NCBI GenBank assembly: GCA_947561395.2
Contig: OX387194.1
Coordinates: 26,704,536-26,768,535, forward strand
DNA length: 64,000 nt
Origin: Buxus sempervirens
Taxonomy: Eukaryota > Streptophyta > Magnoliopsida > Buxales > Buxaceae
Direction: 5' to 3'
Shown here: positions 46,152 through 57,277 of the stretch, in pieces
Layout of the letters: each line of letters begins with the position of its first letter
How positions within the stretch are numbered: position 1 is the stretch's first letter
The notes under the pieces: generated by a model
Database searches by the model: none
What the model was told of the DNA's origin: nothing
Seen by the model: only the letters and a program-made list of their open reading frames with translations
Made by a program: the position numbers and the translations under genes

Positions 46152-49100
46152 GTAGTATAGAGAGAAGAGATCGGGGGCTGCCTTGAAGATTACTGGTTCC
46201 GGGGTATACATAGTGACTGCCCTTAGCCTTGCTTGAAGGAGTAAGAGAGATCGTACCTAGCCGTGATGGAGAATGGCATATCTTCCTAGCTTTGTCTAGG
46301 AGTAAGGGGGATCTCCGTGTGTTGTTGCGACTGGAAGCAACAGGAGGATAGACTACTTCATGCTATGAGGATAGCATGAGAGTAGGGTGGTCTGAGAAGA
46401 CCGAATAAGGGGTCTGAGGAAACCAGAATAGCTAATGTAGTTGTGTGTTGATCGAGGGATCTCTTTCCCTTGTCTACAGGTCCCTATTTATAAACTGTTT
46501 GGCTTGAACACAAAGTCTCCCAACTACCCACTCTTAGGAAGTTGAACCCCACCTTACAAACCACCCACGTTTTTAGAAAGTGGGGGACCCCACTTCCCAT
46601 GTTCTTTTAGAGAGTTCTATCTTGTAACCAACCTCTCACGTAATGGGGTTTCTTAATGGACCCACTTCCATATTTAGGGGGACTTGTAGTCACATAAAAT
46701 TTAATTCAACCGCCGGGCTACGGCGGGAGTAAACAGTGTGGTTGCTACCATGGTTTATTGGATTGGGACCGTGTAAGACCCCGGAATTTGGAAAAACTTT
46801 AATTAAGATTAATTAAATAAAATTTAGTAAGAACAAATAACTAAACCAATGATTCACTAGGTGGGTTTAGTTTAATTGAGATGGTTAAATGGCTCAATGG
46901 CTCAATGGTTTAGTTTAATTAGACCAATGATTCAATAGGTGGATTTGGTTAAATTGAACCGGTCCCATTGGTTTAATGGTTTAGACCAAAAGCAAACAAA
47001 ACAAAGGCATATTGTAAGCACCTCATTTTTGCGCTCCCAGAAAAGTCGGAAATGCAAGTGATAATTGGCCACTTTGCTTTATCTCAATGGACAAAGAATC
47101 TCGACACGGTTCCAACGCAACTGAGTTTGCAGGAATTGGAGTCCGGACGAAGGTTCTGCGGGCCGGTCAAACTTGAGGGGAGTCGAAAGTTGACTTTATG
47201 CTAAACCCCGATCCAGATGCTTACCCCTATGTCATTGGATAGAGAATCCCGATACGGTTCCAACGCAATTGAGTTTGCAGGAATCGGAGTCTGGACGAAG
47301 GATCTGCAGGCCGGTCAAACTTGAGGGGAGCCGAAAGTTGACTTTCTGCTAGACCCCGATCCAGATGCTTACCCCTATGTCATTGGATATAGGGCTCCGA
47401 TATGGTTCTAACGCAACTGAGTTTGCCCAGATCGGAATCCGGATGGGGAGGATATGAGCTGTCGAAGTTTCCGAACAGCAAAACCGGCAAACTGCATACG
47501 TGGCAAAAAGCTGCGCACGTGGCAAGTTGCGCAGGAAAATATCTCGGGGATCAAATCCGTAAATATCCAAACATACGAAATATCCCAGGGATCAAATCTG
47601 TGAATATCCCAGAATATCGGATTAAATAAAAAATATACAGGGACTAAATCTAAAAAAACCGGATTTTCCAACCATTTAGCGGCCGCATTAATTGATTTTA
47701 AATCATTTTGCCGCTCGCGCAAGCAAGGTGAGCGTGAAATGCGCTCGGCACTAGCCAGGCGCCAACCCGGCGGACCCTCTTTTTCCCGTCTATAAAACCC
47801 GCGGCCATCTCTCTCGCAAAGGGTTGGCTATCTTTTTGTTGGGAAATTTTTTGGTGAGAAGCTTTTCTTTGGTTGGCTTTCGGTTTTCCGGAACCTCCTC
47901 TCCCCAGCTCCCACTGCCTTACTTCACCCCAAGCATCCCACCTTGCATGCTCACCTTCCCTTCTCTTCCTCTTCTTCACCTTCCCACCAACAAGAGGAAA
48001 GCCCTTGCTGCTGCTGAAGGAGGAGAGCTCCAGCACTCGTGCCACCTCAAGGAAGAGCCGTCACCTTGCACAAGAGCTTAGGGAACCTCAGGTATTTTTT
48101 CTCACTCATTTTTAACTTTACATACATGAAAATGGGAGTGGTATGAGCTGTTATCGCATATGTTTTTTTTTCTTTCCTTATTATGACATGCATGCGCTTC
48201 CCTTTTGGGTGACATGGAGGTCTCCAAGGGTAAGGGAGACCCCATGCATGACCCCTTTAAGAAGACGAGGGTTTTATTGCTACATCCAGTGCTCAGGAGG
48301 TACCCGGGTTTCATTCCAAGCACTTTTACGAGGAACCTATTCCTCACTTATCTCGTCCGATGTACCCCTATAAACCCCCCTCTCTCTCCTTTCGCTGAAG
48401 GTTTATTGATGCGAATGCGGAGGTTAGGTTTAGTTCCGGTTAGGGGTGCCGTGGAGATGCAAGCTTAGACATGTTGCCGTGTTCTTTTTTCTTCTGGCAT
48501 GACTGTATTTCTTTCTACTGGTGCTTTTCTTTTTTTCCGTTTCTTCTCCCTTGTTTGCAAGTGGTATAAGGTAAGTGTGCGCGCGTGGGAAACGCGGCAC
48601 GGGGTAATTCGGAGTCGCCACCGCCTGATGGGGTGTAGGCGGACACCTGGGTGCCTAACCTTGTCTATTAGGGCTTTTTGGTCTGCGGCTTTGAGATTCT
48701 AAGTAGGGTCTCGGTTGTGGTTCGGGGAAGTCCGTAGACACCCCGGTCCACCCCGTCAGATGACGGGTCCCGTGGGTTCCCTGGTTTGAGTCAGCTTACA
48801 TTGATCTCACCTGATTCCTAATCCGATATGCAATTTTGGTTAAGTCTGGCGGGACCAACTGAGTGGTGTGGGTCCCTTTAGTTGCTTTTATCTTGATTAT
48901 TTAGGTGATCTTGAGTCTGGTTGGGTGGGCCCCGTTGGAAGGCCCACGGTATCCTTGGTGGGCTCAGTCAAGCCCGTGTGCCCTTGTGGGCCTTGGCCTA
49001 TCCTAGGAGGCCCTTTGGGCTTTGGTTGGTGCATTGATTTTACTTTAGATTCAGATTTGAAGGTTAAGTGTTTTTTTTATGCACAAGTGGGCCGGACTGG

Positions 49101-49654
49101 TTTGTGGGCCCACATGGTGGCCAAGTATTTTTATTGGATTTATCTTTTTAATTTTGCCAAAGTGATTCGGACACTGGGCTTGGGGCCCGCGGTCCAAATC
49201 TGGGCTTGTAAGCCCAAGTTACCGGAAGTTAGGGTTTGCACCCTTCCTTGGTTCGGTTGGTGGGCTTTGGCGGGCCCGGTAGGCCCTTGCCCTTGGTCTC
49301 GGCCAAACCACGCAATTCATGCATCAATTTCACATAACGAGGCTCGGGTGGGCCGCATTGGGTTTGGCCCGCCTGGTTCAAATTGCTCATTTTACTTAAG
49401 TTATTTTAATGGCATGCTTTGGTGTTTATTGGGCTTGGTGGGCCCCGTTGGAAGGCCCACTAGAAGTCAAGTTGGACCGGGAGTCCAAGTCCCATGTCGG
49501 GTTTCCGGGTGACCTAGAAACCCTTTTGGTTTATCCGGTTTGGTTCGGAAATATCATTCACATTTAGCAATAATCACAGAAAAAAAACACAAAATAGACA
49601 CTCTGTCAGAGAAAAAATTGGCTCATTGTGCTGGGTCCAAGGGGAGGGATTTAT

Positions 49655-50272
49655 CAAGGCAAAGGGCATTTTCGGGATTTTTCAAGGCAAAGGGCATTTT
49701 CGGGATCTTTTAAGGTAAAGGGCATTTTAGGGATTTTATTTAAGGTAAAGGGCATTTTCGGGATTTTTCAGGGTAAAGGGCATTTTCGGGATTTTATTTA
49801 AGGTAAAGGGCATTTTCGGGATTTCATTTAAGGTAAAGGGCATTTTCGGGATTTTTTAAGGTAAAGGGCATTTTCGGGATTTCATTTAAGGTAAAGGGCA
49901 TTTTCGAGATTTTTCAGGGTAAAGGGCATTTTCGGGATTTTATTTAAGGTAAAGGGCATTTTCGGGATTTTTCAAGGTAAAGGGCATTTTCGGGATTTTT
50001 CAGGGTAAAGGGCATTTTCGGGATTTTATTTAAGGTAAAGGGCATTTTCGGGATTTTTCAGGGTAAAGGGCATTTTCGGGATTTTATTTAAGGTAAAGGG
50101 CATTTTCGGGATTTTTCAGGGTAAAGGGCATTTTCGAGATTTTATTTAAGGTAAAGGGCATTTTCGAGATTTTTCAAGACAAAGGGTATTTTCGGGATTT
50201 TTCAGGGAAAAGGGCATTTTCAGGATTTTATTTAAGGTAAAGGGCATTTTCGGGATTTTTTAAGGTAAAGGT
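49655..50272. repeat. Tandem array, ~28-33-bp unit, about 21 copies
   Basis: The core GGTAAAGGGCATTTTCGGGAT repeats about 21 times. Spacers alternate between TTTTCAGG/TTTTCAA and TTTATTTAA types, which gives a higher-order pattern. It lies within the inner solo LTR and has no protein-coding role. Confidence 0.93.
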
Positions 50273-50275
50273 GAA

Positions 50276-50535
50276 GTGGGCGCACCCAAAAATCGAGGTG
50301 AGCGCGAGGTGAGCGCATCCAATTTTAGGTGAGCACGAGGTGAGCGCATCCAATTTTAGGTGAGCACGAGGTGAGCGCATCCAATTTTAGGTGAGCATGA
50401 GGTGAGCGCGAGGTGAGCGGACCCAAGCTAGGTGAGCACGAGCTCAGCGCGAGGTGAGCGTGAGCTCAGCGCGAGGTGAGCGGACCCAAGCTAGGTGAGC
50501 GCGAGCTCAGTGCGAGGTGAGCGTGAGCTCAGCGC
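50276..50535. repeat. GAGCGC-rich tandem array
   Basis: Repeated GAGGTGAGCGCATCCAATTT and GAGGTGAGCG(C/T)GAGCTCAGC phrases, rich in AGCGC/GAGCTC half-sites. The outer LTR has a related but non-tandem GGCGCGAGC-rich stretch at 52800-52960 on the minus strand. Confidence 0.85.
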
Positions 50536-51018
50536 AGACCCTGGCTCTCTGTTTTTTTTCTCTCCAAACTCCATTTCCGACTGGTTTTAAGCTCTGTAAT
50601 TGGTTTCTGGGGATCCTCAGAACCCCAGCAGACCTCTAACATACCTGGAAATTAATCTAACCTAAGTTGTGAGGATCAAACCTCTTTGCAAACCTACAAA
50701 TCCGAACAAAACACTAACAGAACATAATAAAATCCGGAAACAGACACTAACAACACCATGAATTAACAGAACCCGAATAAGGAAGAAGGGAACGGGGGGC
50801 TTTATCGGGATACATTAGATCTTCGCAGGAACATACTCCTTTAAGATGAAGCCAATAACAAAAGCAAGCAGGCAAAATGAATCCGAAGCAGGCAAAAGAC
50901 CAGATCTGGTCCCGGGAGAGACTTATCTTTCTAAACATGGCCAAATGAATCTAATCTTAGATATGCTGTGTAAAAAATACAAGAGAGAACATTACCTTGA
51001 ATGTTTCGAGACCTTAGA

Positions 51019-51040
51019 GGGGGGGGGGGGGGGGGGGGGG
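51019..51040 (+). repeat. 22-base poly-G run
   Basis: An uninterrupted G run (C run on the LTR's coding strand) within the predicted leader exon of the inner solo LTR. The length may be affected by sequencing or assembly error. Confidence 0.8.
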
Positions 51041-51773
51041 AAGCATCTCCTTGAAGCACAAATGGTTGCCGGAGCAGTTACTCTCCACACCCACAGCGAG
51101 GTCTCCTTCGGGTTTGATGAGGAAGAAGAGGAAGAGAGGAACGGGGTCTTCAAAAGCCGAACAAAGAATGCCGAAAAAAGAAACAGGCAACCTTAAAAAC
51201 TGCCCGGCAAAAAAAGTCTCCAACCACAAGAAGGTCGATCCAAAAAAAAATGCAGAACCTCCAACCATCCGAACCTTCAAAAACTCCGAAGACTTAGTTT
51301 TTTTTTTCGAAAAATCTTCCAACCCTTCTGCGCGAAAAGTCGCGCGGGTTATATAGGCAAGAAAAAAGGGCATGCGCCCACCTTGGCGCCCAGCTCCAGG
51401 TGAGCGCATGCCGCTCGCCACGTCCGCGCGAGCGACATAATGATGAAAATCATTTAATGCCGCCGCTCGCCGGACGTAAAAATCTAAAAAATTCGGATTT
51501 AGTCCCTGGCAATTTTTGATTTAATCCGATATTCTCGGATTTTCACGGATTTAGTCCCTGGGATATTTCGTATGTTTGGATATTTACGGATTTAATCCCC
51601 GAGATATTTTCCTGCGCAACTCGCCACGTGTGCAGCTTTTTGCCACGTGCGCAGATTGCCGGTTTTGCTGCCCGGGAATTTCGTCAGCTCATATTTCCTT
51701 CATCCGGACTCCGATCTGGGCAAACTTAGTTTCATTAGAATCGTATCGGAGCCCTCCATCCCATGACCTAGGG

Positions 51774-52358
51774 GTAGGCCTCTGGATCGGATTTTAGCAG
51801 AAAGTCAACTTTTGGCTCTGCTCAAGTTTGACCGCCCGCAGAACCTTCATCCGGACCCCGATTCCTGCAAACTCAGTTGCGTTGGAACCGTGTCGAGATT
51901 CTCTATCCAATGACCTAGGGGTAGGCCTCTGGATCGGATTTTTGCAGAAAGTCAACTTTTGGCTCTGCTCAAGTTTGACCACCCGCAGAACCTTCATCCG
52001 GACCCCGATTCCTGCAAACTCAGTTGCGTTGGAACCGTGTCGAGATTCTCTATCCAATGACTTAGGGTAGGCCTCTGGATCGGATTTTAGCAGAAAGTCA
52101 ACTTTTGGCTCTGCTCAAGTTTGACCACCCGCAGAACCTTCATCCGGACCCCGATTCCTGCAAACTCAGTTGCGTTGGAACCATGTCGAGATTCTCTATC
52201 CAATGACCTAGGGTAGGCCTCTGGATCGGATTTTAGCAGAAAGTCAACTTTTGACTCTGCTTAAGTTTGACCGCCCGCAGAGCCTTCATCCGGACCCCGA
52301 TTCCTACAAACTCAGTTGCGTTGGAACCGTGTCGAGATTCTCTATCCAATGGCATAAA
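51774..52358. repeat. Four 146-bp tandem repeats in U3 of the inner LTR
   Basis: Units starting GTAGGCCTCTGGATCGGATT begin at about 51774, 51921, 52067 and 52213. They are nearly identical to each other and homologous to the two to three copies at 47090-47400 of the outer LTR. They lie upstream of the TATA box and so may act as an enhancer array. Confidence 0.88.
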
Positions 52359-55300
52359 GCGAGGTGGCCAATTTTCACTTGATCAAAAAGTCAACTTTTC
52401 ACCCCTTAGGGTTTGACTTTCTGTCCAGGGTTTGTTTTTTTGGTTTTTTTTTGTGGGAGTGCAAAAATGAGGTGCTTACAGTAAGGTTAAATGCATGTTT
52501 AGATTTAAGTCCGGTTCCCCTTCTTATGCATGTAACCTCTCTGTTTTGTCTCCCGTTTATCTGGTTACTGTCGTAGGAGTCAAGCATGCCCCTATCCCCC
52601 TTCTTCGTTTGCTGTTGAAAGTGTAAATCATGCTTCTGTAAAGTTAGATTAATTTTGAAGTAGGTTAGAATAATTTCAAAGTATGTTTAAAGGTTTCCTG
52701 GGAGTCTGAGGAACACCGGGGAGGTGTTACATAGCTGAAGAACCCAGCCAGTCATGGAGTTTAAAAAAAACAGAGAGTTGTCTTCGCAGAGGGGTGTCCA
52801 CCGAGCTGGCGCTCAGCCCTTTTCGCGTCCGCCGAGCTCGCACCGGGCACTTTTTTTGCGCTCGCCGAGCTTGCGCGTTGCTTGCGCCCATCTCGCGCCT
52901 TGCTCACGCCTAGCGCCTTTTTTTGTTGATTTCCAGTTCCGCCTGGCTCGCGCCTAGCTCTTGAGGTTAGCGCACCCTCTTAAAAATGCCGAATTGCTTG
53001 TATTTTTGAAAACCCAACACAACCCTTTACCGTACCGTGGGGGGCTTCGCCCCCCGCACCCCCAACCCTATTGTTCTCCGCACGTCCAACACTATTCTGG
53101 GTCCCTTGGACCCAGAATAGTGAGCCGGTCTCCCCTAATAAATGTCAGTTTTGTATATTTTCTGTGATTGTTGCTGGATGTGGGTGTCATTTTCAAACTA
53201 AACCAAATAAACCAACAGGACCTGGAAACCCAACTTGGGACATGGGCCATTGGTCTAATTTGGTACATTAGTGGGCCTTCAAACGGGGCCCAACAAACTC
53301 TAAAGCATGCAAATAAGTAAGTTAAAGTAAAATTAACTGATTAAACCGGGCGGGCCAAACCTAATGCGGTCCACCCGAACCAAACTTGTGAAATTATGTT
53401 TGAAATGCGTAGTTTGGCTGAGACCAAGGGCAAGGGCCTGCCGGGCCCGCCCAAGCCCACGACCAACCAAGTAAGGGTTCAAAACCCTAACTTCACATAG
53501 CTTGGGCTTTCAAACCCAAATCTGGACCACGGGTCGCAAGCCCAATGTCCAGCCCATTTTGGCGAATCTAAGCAAGATAAGTTAAAACACTTGGTCACCA
53601 CTGCGAGACCCACCCAAGGGCCCGCAAAACAATACAGGCACACCTTTTGCATGAAAATCACTTAAGTCTCTAAACTTGAACAGTTAAGTAAAAATCTACA
53701 TTGAACCAAATCCCAAAGGGCCTCCCAGGCTAGACTGAGGCCCACCAGGGGACATGTGGGCCAGACCAAGCCCACAAGGAATCCGTGGGCCTTCCAATAG
53801 GGCCCACCCCACCAGATCCAAATCACTTTAACTAAAAAGATAAAATCAAGTAAAGGGACCCACACCACTCAGGAGGTCCTGCCAGACTTAACCAAATTGC
53901 ATGATGGACTAGGAATCGGGTTAAAAAATAAGTGAGCTGACTCAAACCAGGATAAACCTAAGGGACCCGTCACCCAATGGGGTGGACCGGGGTGTCTACG
54001 GACTTCCCCGGACTGCAACCGAGACCCTACTTAGAATCTCAAGCCGCAGACCAAAGCCTTAATAGACAAAATTAGGCACCCAGGTGTCCGCATGCACCCC
54101 ATCAGGCGGTGGTGACTTCGAATTTTCCCGTGCCGCGTTTCCGACGCGCACACACATATCTCGTTTTTTTTTTCAATTGGGGGTTTGCATTTGGTCGTTA
54201 GGGTTAGAAAAGAAGAGGAGCCGTGGAGAGGAGCCGTGGAAAGGAGCCATGGAGAGGAGAAGAGAGGAGCCGTGGAAAGGAGCCATGGAGAGGAGAAGAG
54301 AGGAGCCATGGAGAGGGAAAAGAGGAAAGAAGAAAAGAGGAAGAGAAGAAGAGGGAAGGGCGTCCACCTTAGTCGCTGTTGGGGTTTAACACAAAAAGGG
54401 AAAAACGAGTGGAGGAGGAGAAAAGAGGAGAAGAGAAGAAGAGGAAGAAGAGAAAAGAGAAAAAGAAAGGAGAAAGAAGAAGAAAGAAGAAGAAGGAAAA
54501 GGGAGAAAGAGAAGAGAGGGTTTGGGCGTGGATTTGCGAAATCTTGTAAGTAGCAATTTTTCTGTTTGATCGACTAATGCTTGGTTTTTGCCTTGCTTTT
54601 GATTTATGTTTGATCGATTCATTATTGTTGATTTCAATCGATGATTGTTGAGTTTATATTGGGTCTCTGTTTGGTTTCCGTCGTGAGTCTGTCTACGTCT
54701 GACAGCGTCTGTCTACGTCTAACAGCGACTGTCTGCGTCTATCTACTTTGGTATCTTTGGTGAAGACCAACATATAAACCAAATCTATCGAAACTGTGTA
54801 TTTTATTGGATGGTTGGGGATTGTTTACTCGCTGAAGGTGTTTGGTTGTTTGCTGAAAATGTTGGTTTGAGAAACCAAACTGACTATGTTTTGACATGAA
54901 TTATGTTGAAAGAAATTCTCAATTAGATGTTGCTTGCTGTAGGTAGTTGGAATTCTCAATTAAACGAATTCTCAATTAGATGAGAAACCAAACTGACTTA
55001 TTTCGGCTGTTCCATTACTTTTCCCCAGTCAGATTATCGTAGTTCCTGTCAATGACTGATTGTGGAGTAACAGGTCCTGTTAGTTCTCTGTTGCATAGGA
55101 AAAGTTCTCCAATTGGAGGTTACTTTACTTCGAAGGTAAAGCTGATTTCTGTTTGTTATTTTTCTCACCGAAGGTAAATCTGGCAACAACTCCAAAGTAA
55201 CACCACCAGCAGATTTGCTTGAGAAATCAGTAGCTAAAATTGTCGAATTAGGTTCTGATTTTGATTTACCATGAGAATTGTAAATTGGGTTTAGATTTTA

Positions 55301-57277
55301 ATTTAGGTGCAGACTTTTATTTTCCGAACTATGGTTTCTTATTGTTGGGAAGTTGTAGTGATTCCATAAGTAAAGAATAGTCTTAGTCTTATTTGAGAGT
55401 TAGGATGATTAAAGCATGGTTAGAATGGTTAGGAAATCTGATTTTAGTACTCCTATGCTACTGTATATGAAGTATCCTTGTGGTTATATAAATCAGAAAA
55501 TTCAATCATGAAAAGGGAATACAATTTGGCATTTATAGAGGTTCTAACTAAAGTTGGGTGTTTGAAGGTTTGTATGGATTTGGAGATGACTATCCTAAGT
55601 CCGATCTTTAGAAAAGGTGTGGGAATGATAAGTTTAATAATAAGTAATGATAGTTTTGGGTTGAGGTAAGTGGATACAAGTTGGAGGTATTAGGTAGTGC
55701 TTAAAGTGTTTTTGGACTACACCCAAGTTTCTATAAAAGTGAATTTGTGGAGTTAATAAATGATAGATTTAGATGTGATGGTCTCTATGGAAATTTTAGG
55801 GTGTTGAGTCTAGATTCTTTTAAAATTATCTTTCTAGTATAAGGTTACTATTAGGTCCTTCAAAATATATTTTCTTTGTGCACTTTTTTTGCACAGATTT
55901 CATTAAAGGTTACCTTACTTCATTCTAGCAACCTTTATGTGATTACTATATGTGAGGATTCAAGAGATCAATATAGAGTTATTCCAAGAACTTCTTGATC
56001 TCAAATGCTTTCTAATATTTCAGATTTGAACTCCCATAAATGATGGGTTTATTTGGTTGGATTTAGTGTGGACATTAATGATTAAATTATCATGCTTGGA
56101 ATCAATTGGAAGGATTTCATGTTTTGGATTTGTGTGAGGAAAGATAAAGTGTTTAGCCAAGGTGGCTTTGGTAAAGGATGTGAATGCTTATTTATGATTT
56201 TATACGAGTCTAGGCCGCATAGAGGGTCGTGGATCCACAGTCCGTCTAGATAGTGCATTAGTGTTGGCTTGTCGCGTTAATACCCCGGGCTATTTGCGTA
56301 CCACCGTGTGGGATCGGTGAGGCCTTCGTGTGTGATCGATGAGCTGCAGCGTGCTAGCCCATGCGTGGGTGCTCCACTCATACGATGACCGTGCGCAGCT
56401 TTGAAGGCGAGTAGTGAGGTGGCAAACTAGCTAAGAGTGTTTAACCCGATTTACAGACACGTTAATCCACGAGTCTGGCATAGACAATTTATTTCTGAAA
56501 TTATATTGTTATTGGTGAAATGCTTTCTTTGCATGCTTTGATTCGTAAAAATGTACCATGTTAATTTATTATCTAAAATTGCATAAAGTTGTTTATATCT
56601 TGCATTATGATGCTTACTGAGACATTAGTCTCATGTAAGTTTTGTTTTTATCGGTTTTGTTTTCAGATCCAGCGGGTGAGAAGCGTAGCAGGGCCGAAGT
56701 AGAGGATTATCCCGAATATAGGCTGGAGGACTACTTCTATCCTGGCTAGTGATAGAAAAGGCAACCTTTTTGGATAATTGTATATTTTTTTTTTGGAAAC
56801 TGTATATATTGTAGATGTTGTAAATGGGAAGAGGGAGAGAGGGTGTGAACTTAGTGAGCTTATTTTTGTTGTATATCTAGATGGTTTAGTTTTTTTTTTT
56901 GAATGGATATATAAATTGTGTTTATCAGGTGATTATTTGTGTGTGCGGGCTTAGCCCATTCTCGTATGTACAGGCGTTATATTGCCGATTTTTTTTTTTT
57001 AAATTTAGGATTCTATTATCTTCATCGTAGTTAGTTTCTTAAGGTGCCTTATGGTAATTTGGGCCCTAATGTAGCGCTCGGGAGCCACTATAAACCCGAT
57101 AAGGGTGGACCTGGTTCTGGGGTGCTACAGACCGGGGATCGGATTGGTCATGTCCAATCCCGATACAAACTATACCGGACTCGTCGGTCCAGGTTGATCC
57201 AAAAATAAAATAAAAATAAAAAATAAAAAATAAAAAATAAAAATAAATTAAAATAAAACCATGAGAGACTTTAAGCA

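Larger units (their letters stand above)
22191..46735 (-). mobile_element. ~1-kb solo LTR (unclassified family) split by the Tat element
   Basis: Setting aside the inserted Tat element (22637-46151 plus its 5-bp duplication), the flanks 22191-22636 and 46157-46735 form one 1025-bp TG…CA unit. On the minus strand it starts TGTTTACTCCCGCCGTAGCC and ends GTGATGGCAACA. A TTTATAAATAG box lies on the minus strand near 46493-46503. Flanking 5-mers are GTATG (22186-22190) and GTGTG (46736-46740). Copy 1 of the host duplication continues straight across this point (GTATGGTTG…), confirming an insertion. A second member starts at 63209. The family was not recognised. Confidence 0.7.
48576..52480 (-). 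mobile_element. Tat-like solo LTR (inner), minus orientation, nested in its own kind
   Basis: Read on the minus strand, it starts TGTAAGCACCTCATTTTTGC at 52480 and ends TTCCCACGCGCGCACA at 48576, 3905 bp. Perfect GTAAG duplications flank it (48571-48575, 52481-52485). On its minus strand it has four 146-bp repeats (52358-51774), a TATATAA box (51349-51355) and an AAG|GTAATG donor-like site (GT at 50995-50994). It also carries two large tandem arrays (50535-49655), a GGGCCCAC-rich region and GGTGGCGACTCC near its end (48607). It has the same layout as the outer LTR but has diverged strongly, and its arrays are private. Confidence 0.87.
47013..54154 (+). mobile_element. Tat-like solo LTR (outer), plus orientation
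   Basis: It starts TGTAAGCACCTCATTTTTGC and ends CGCGTTTCCGACGCGCACACA. It is flanked by perfect CATAT duplications (47008-47012, 54155-54159). Without the inner insertion it is about 3.23 kb. U3 has 146-bp-type repeats (47090-47400). TATAAAA is at 47791 and a donor-like CAG|GTATTT at 48092. A GGGCCCAC-rich region lies on the right (53220-53870), and a PBS-like GGTGACTTC near the end (54109). The order and ends match the solo LTRs at 48576-52480 (reverse) and 59328-62677. No internal region is present. Confidence 0.85.
46772..57129 (+). mobile_element. Tekay/Del-type solo LTR interrupted by nested Tat-like solo LTRs
   Basis: Left part 46772-47012 (TGTAAGACCCCGGAATTTGG…) and right part 54160-57129 (…GGTTCTGGGGTGCTACA) form one LTR of about 3.2 kb. 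It is flanked by perfect GACCG duplications (46767-46771, 57130-57134). The right part has the Tekay-type landmarks GTCGTGGATCCACAG…CTAGATAG at about 56227 and CTTACTGAGACATTAGTCTCA at about 56611. A purine-rich block with repeated GAGCCGTGGAGAG phrases lies at 54220-54530. No second LTR is present. The interruption at 47013-54154 is a separate insertion. Confidence 0.85.

Noticed and set aside
48868-49512. A 214-codon open frame
   Set aside because: It is Trp/Gly/Pro-rich, lies in the GGGCCCAC-rich part of a solo LTR and reflects composition.
49655-50272. CRISPR-like regularly spaced repeats
   Set aside because: The spacers are short, of two recurring types and not unique. The array lies inside a plant LTR.
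47013-52480. A 5.5-kb DNA transposon with terminal inverted repeats TGTAAGCACC…GGTGCTTACA
   Set aside because: The ends are inverted copies, but no target duplication matches for that interval. Perfect duplications exist instead for 47013-54154 (CATAT) and 48576-52480 (GTAAG), so nested solo LTRs explain it better.
54084-54553. Arg/Glu-rich frames
   Set aside because: They are products of a purine-rich GAGGAG/GAAGAG tract within a Tekay-type LTR.
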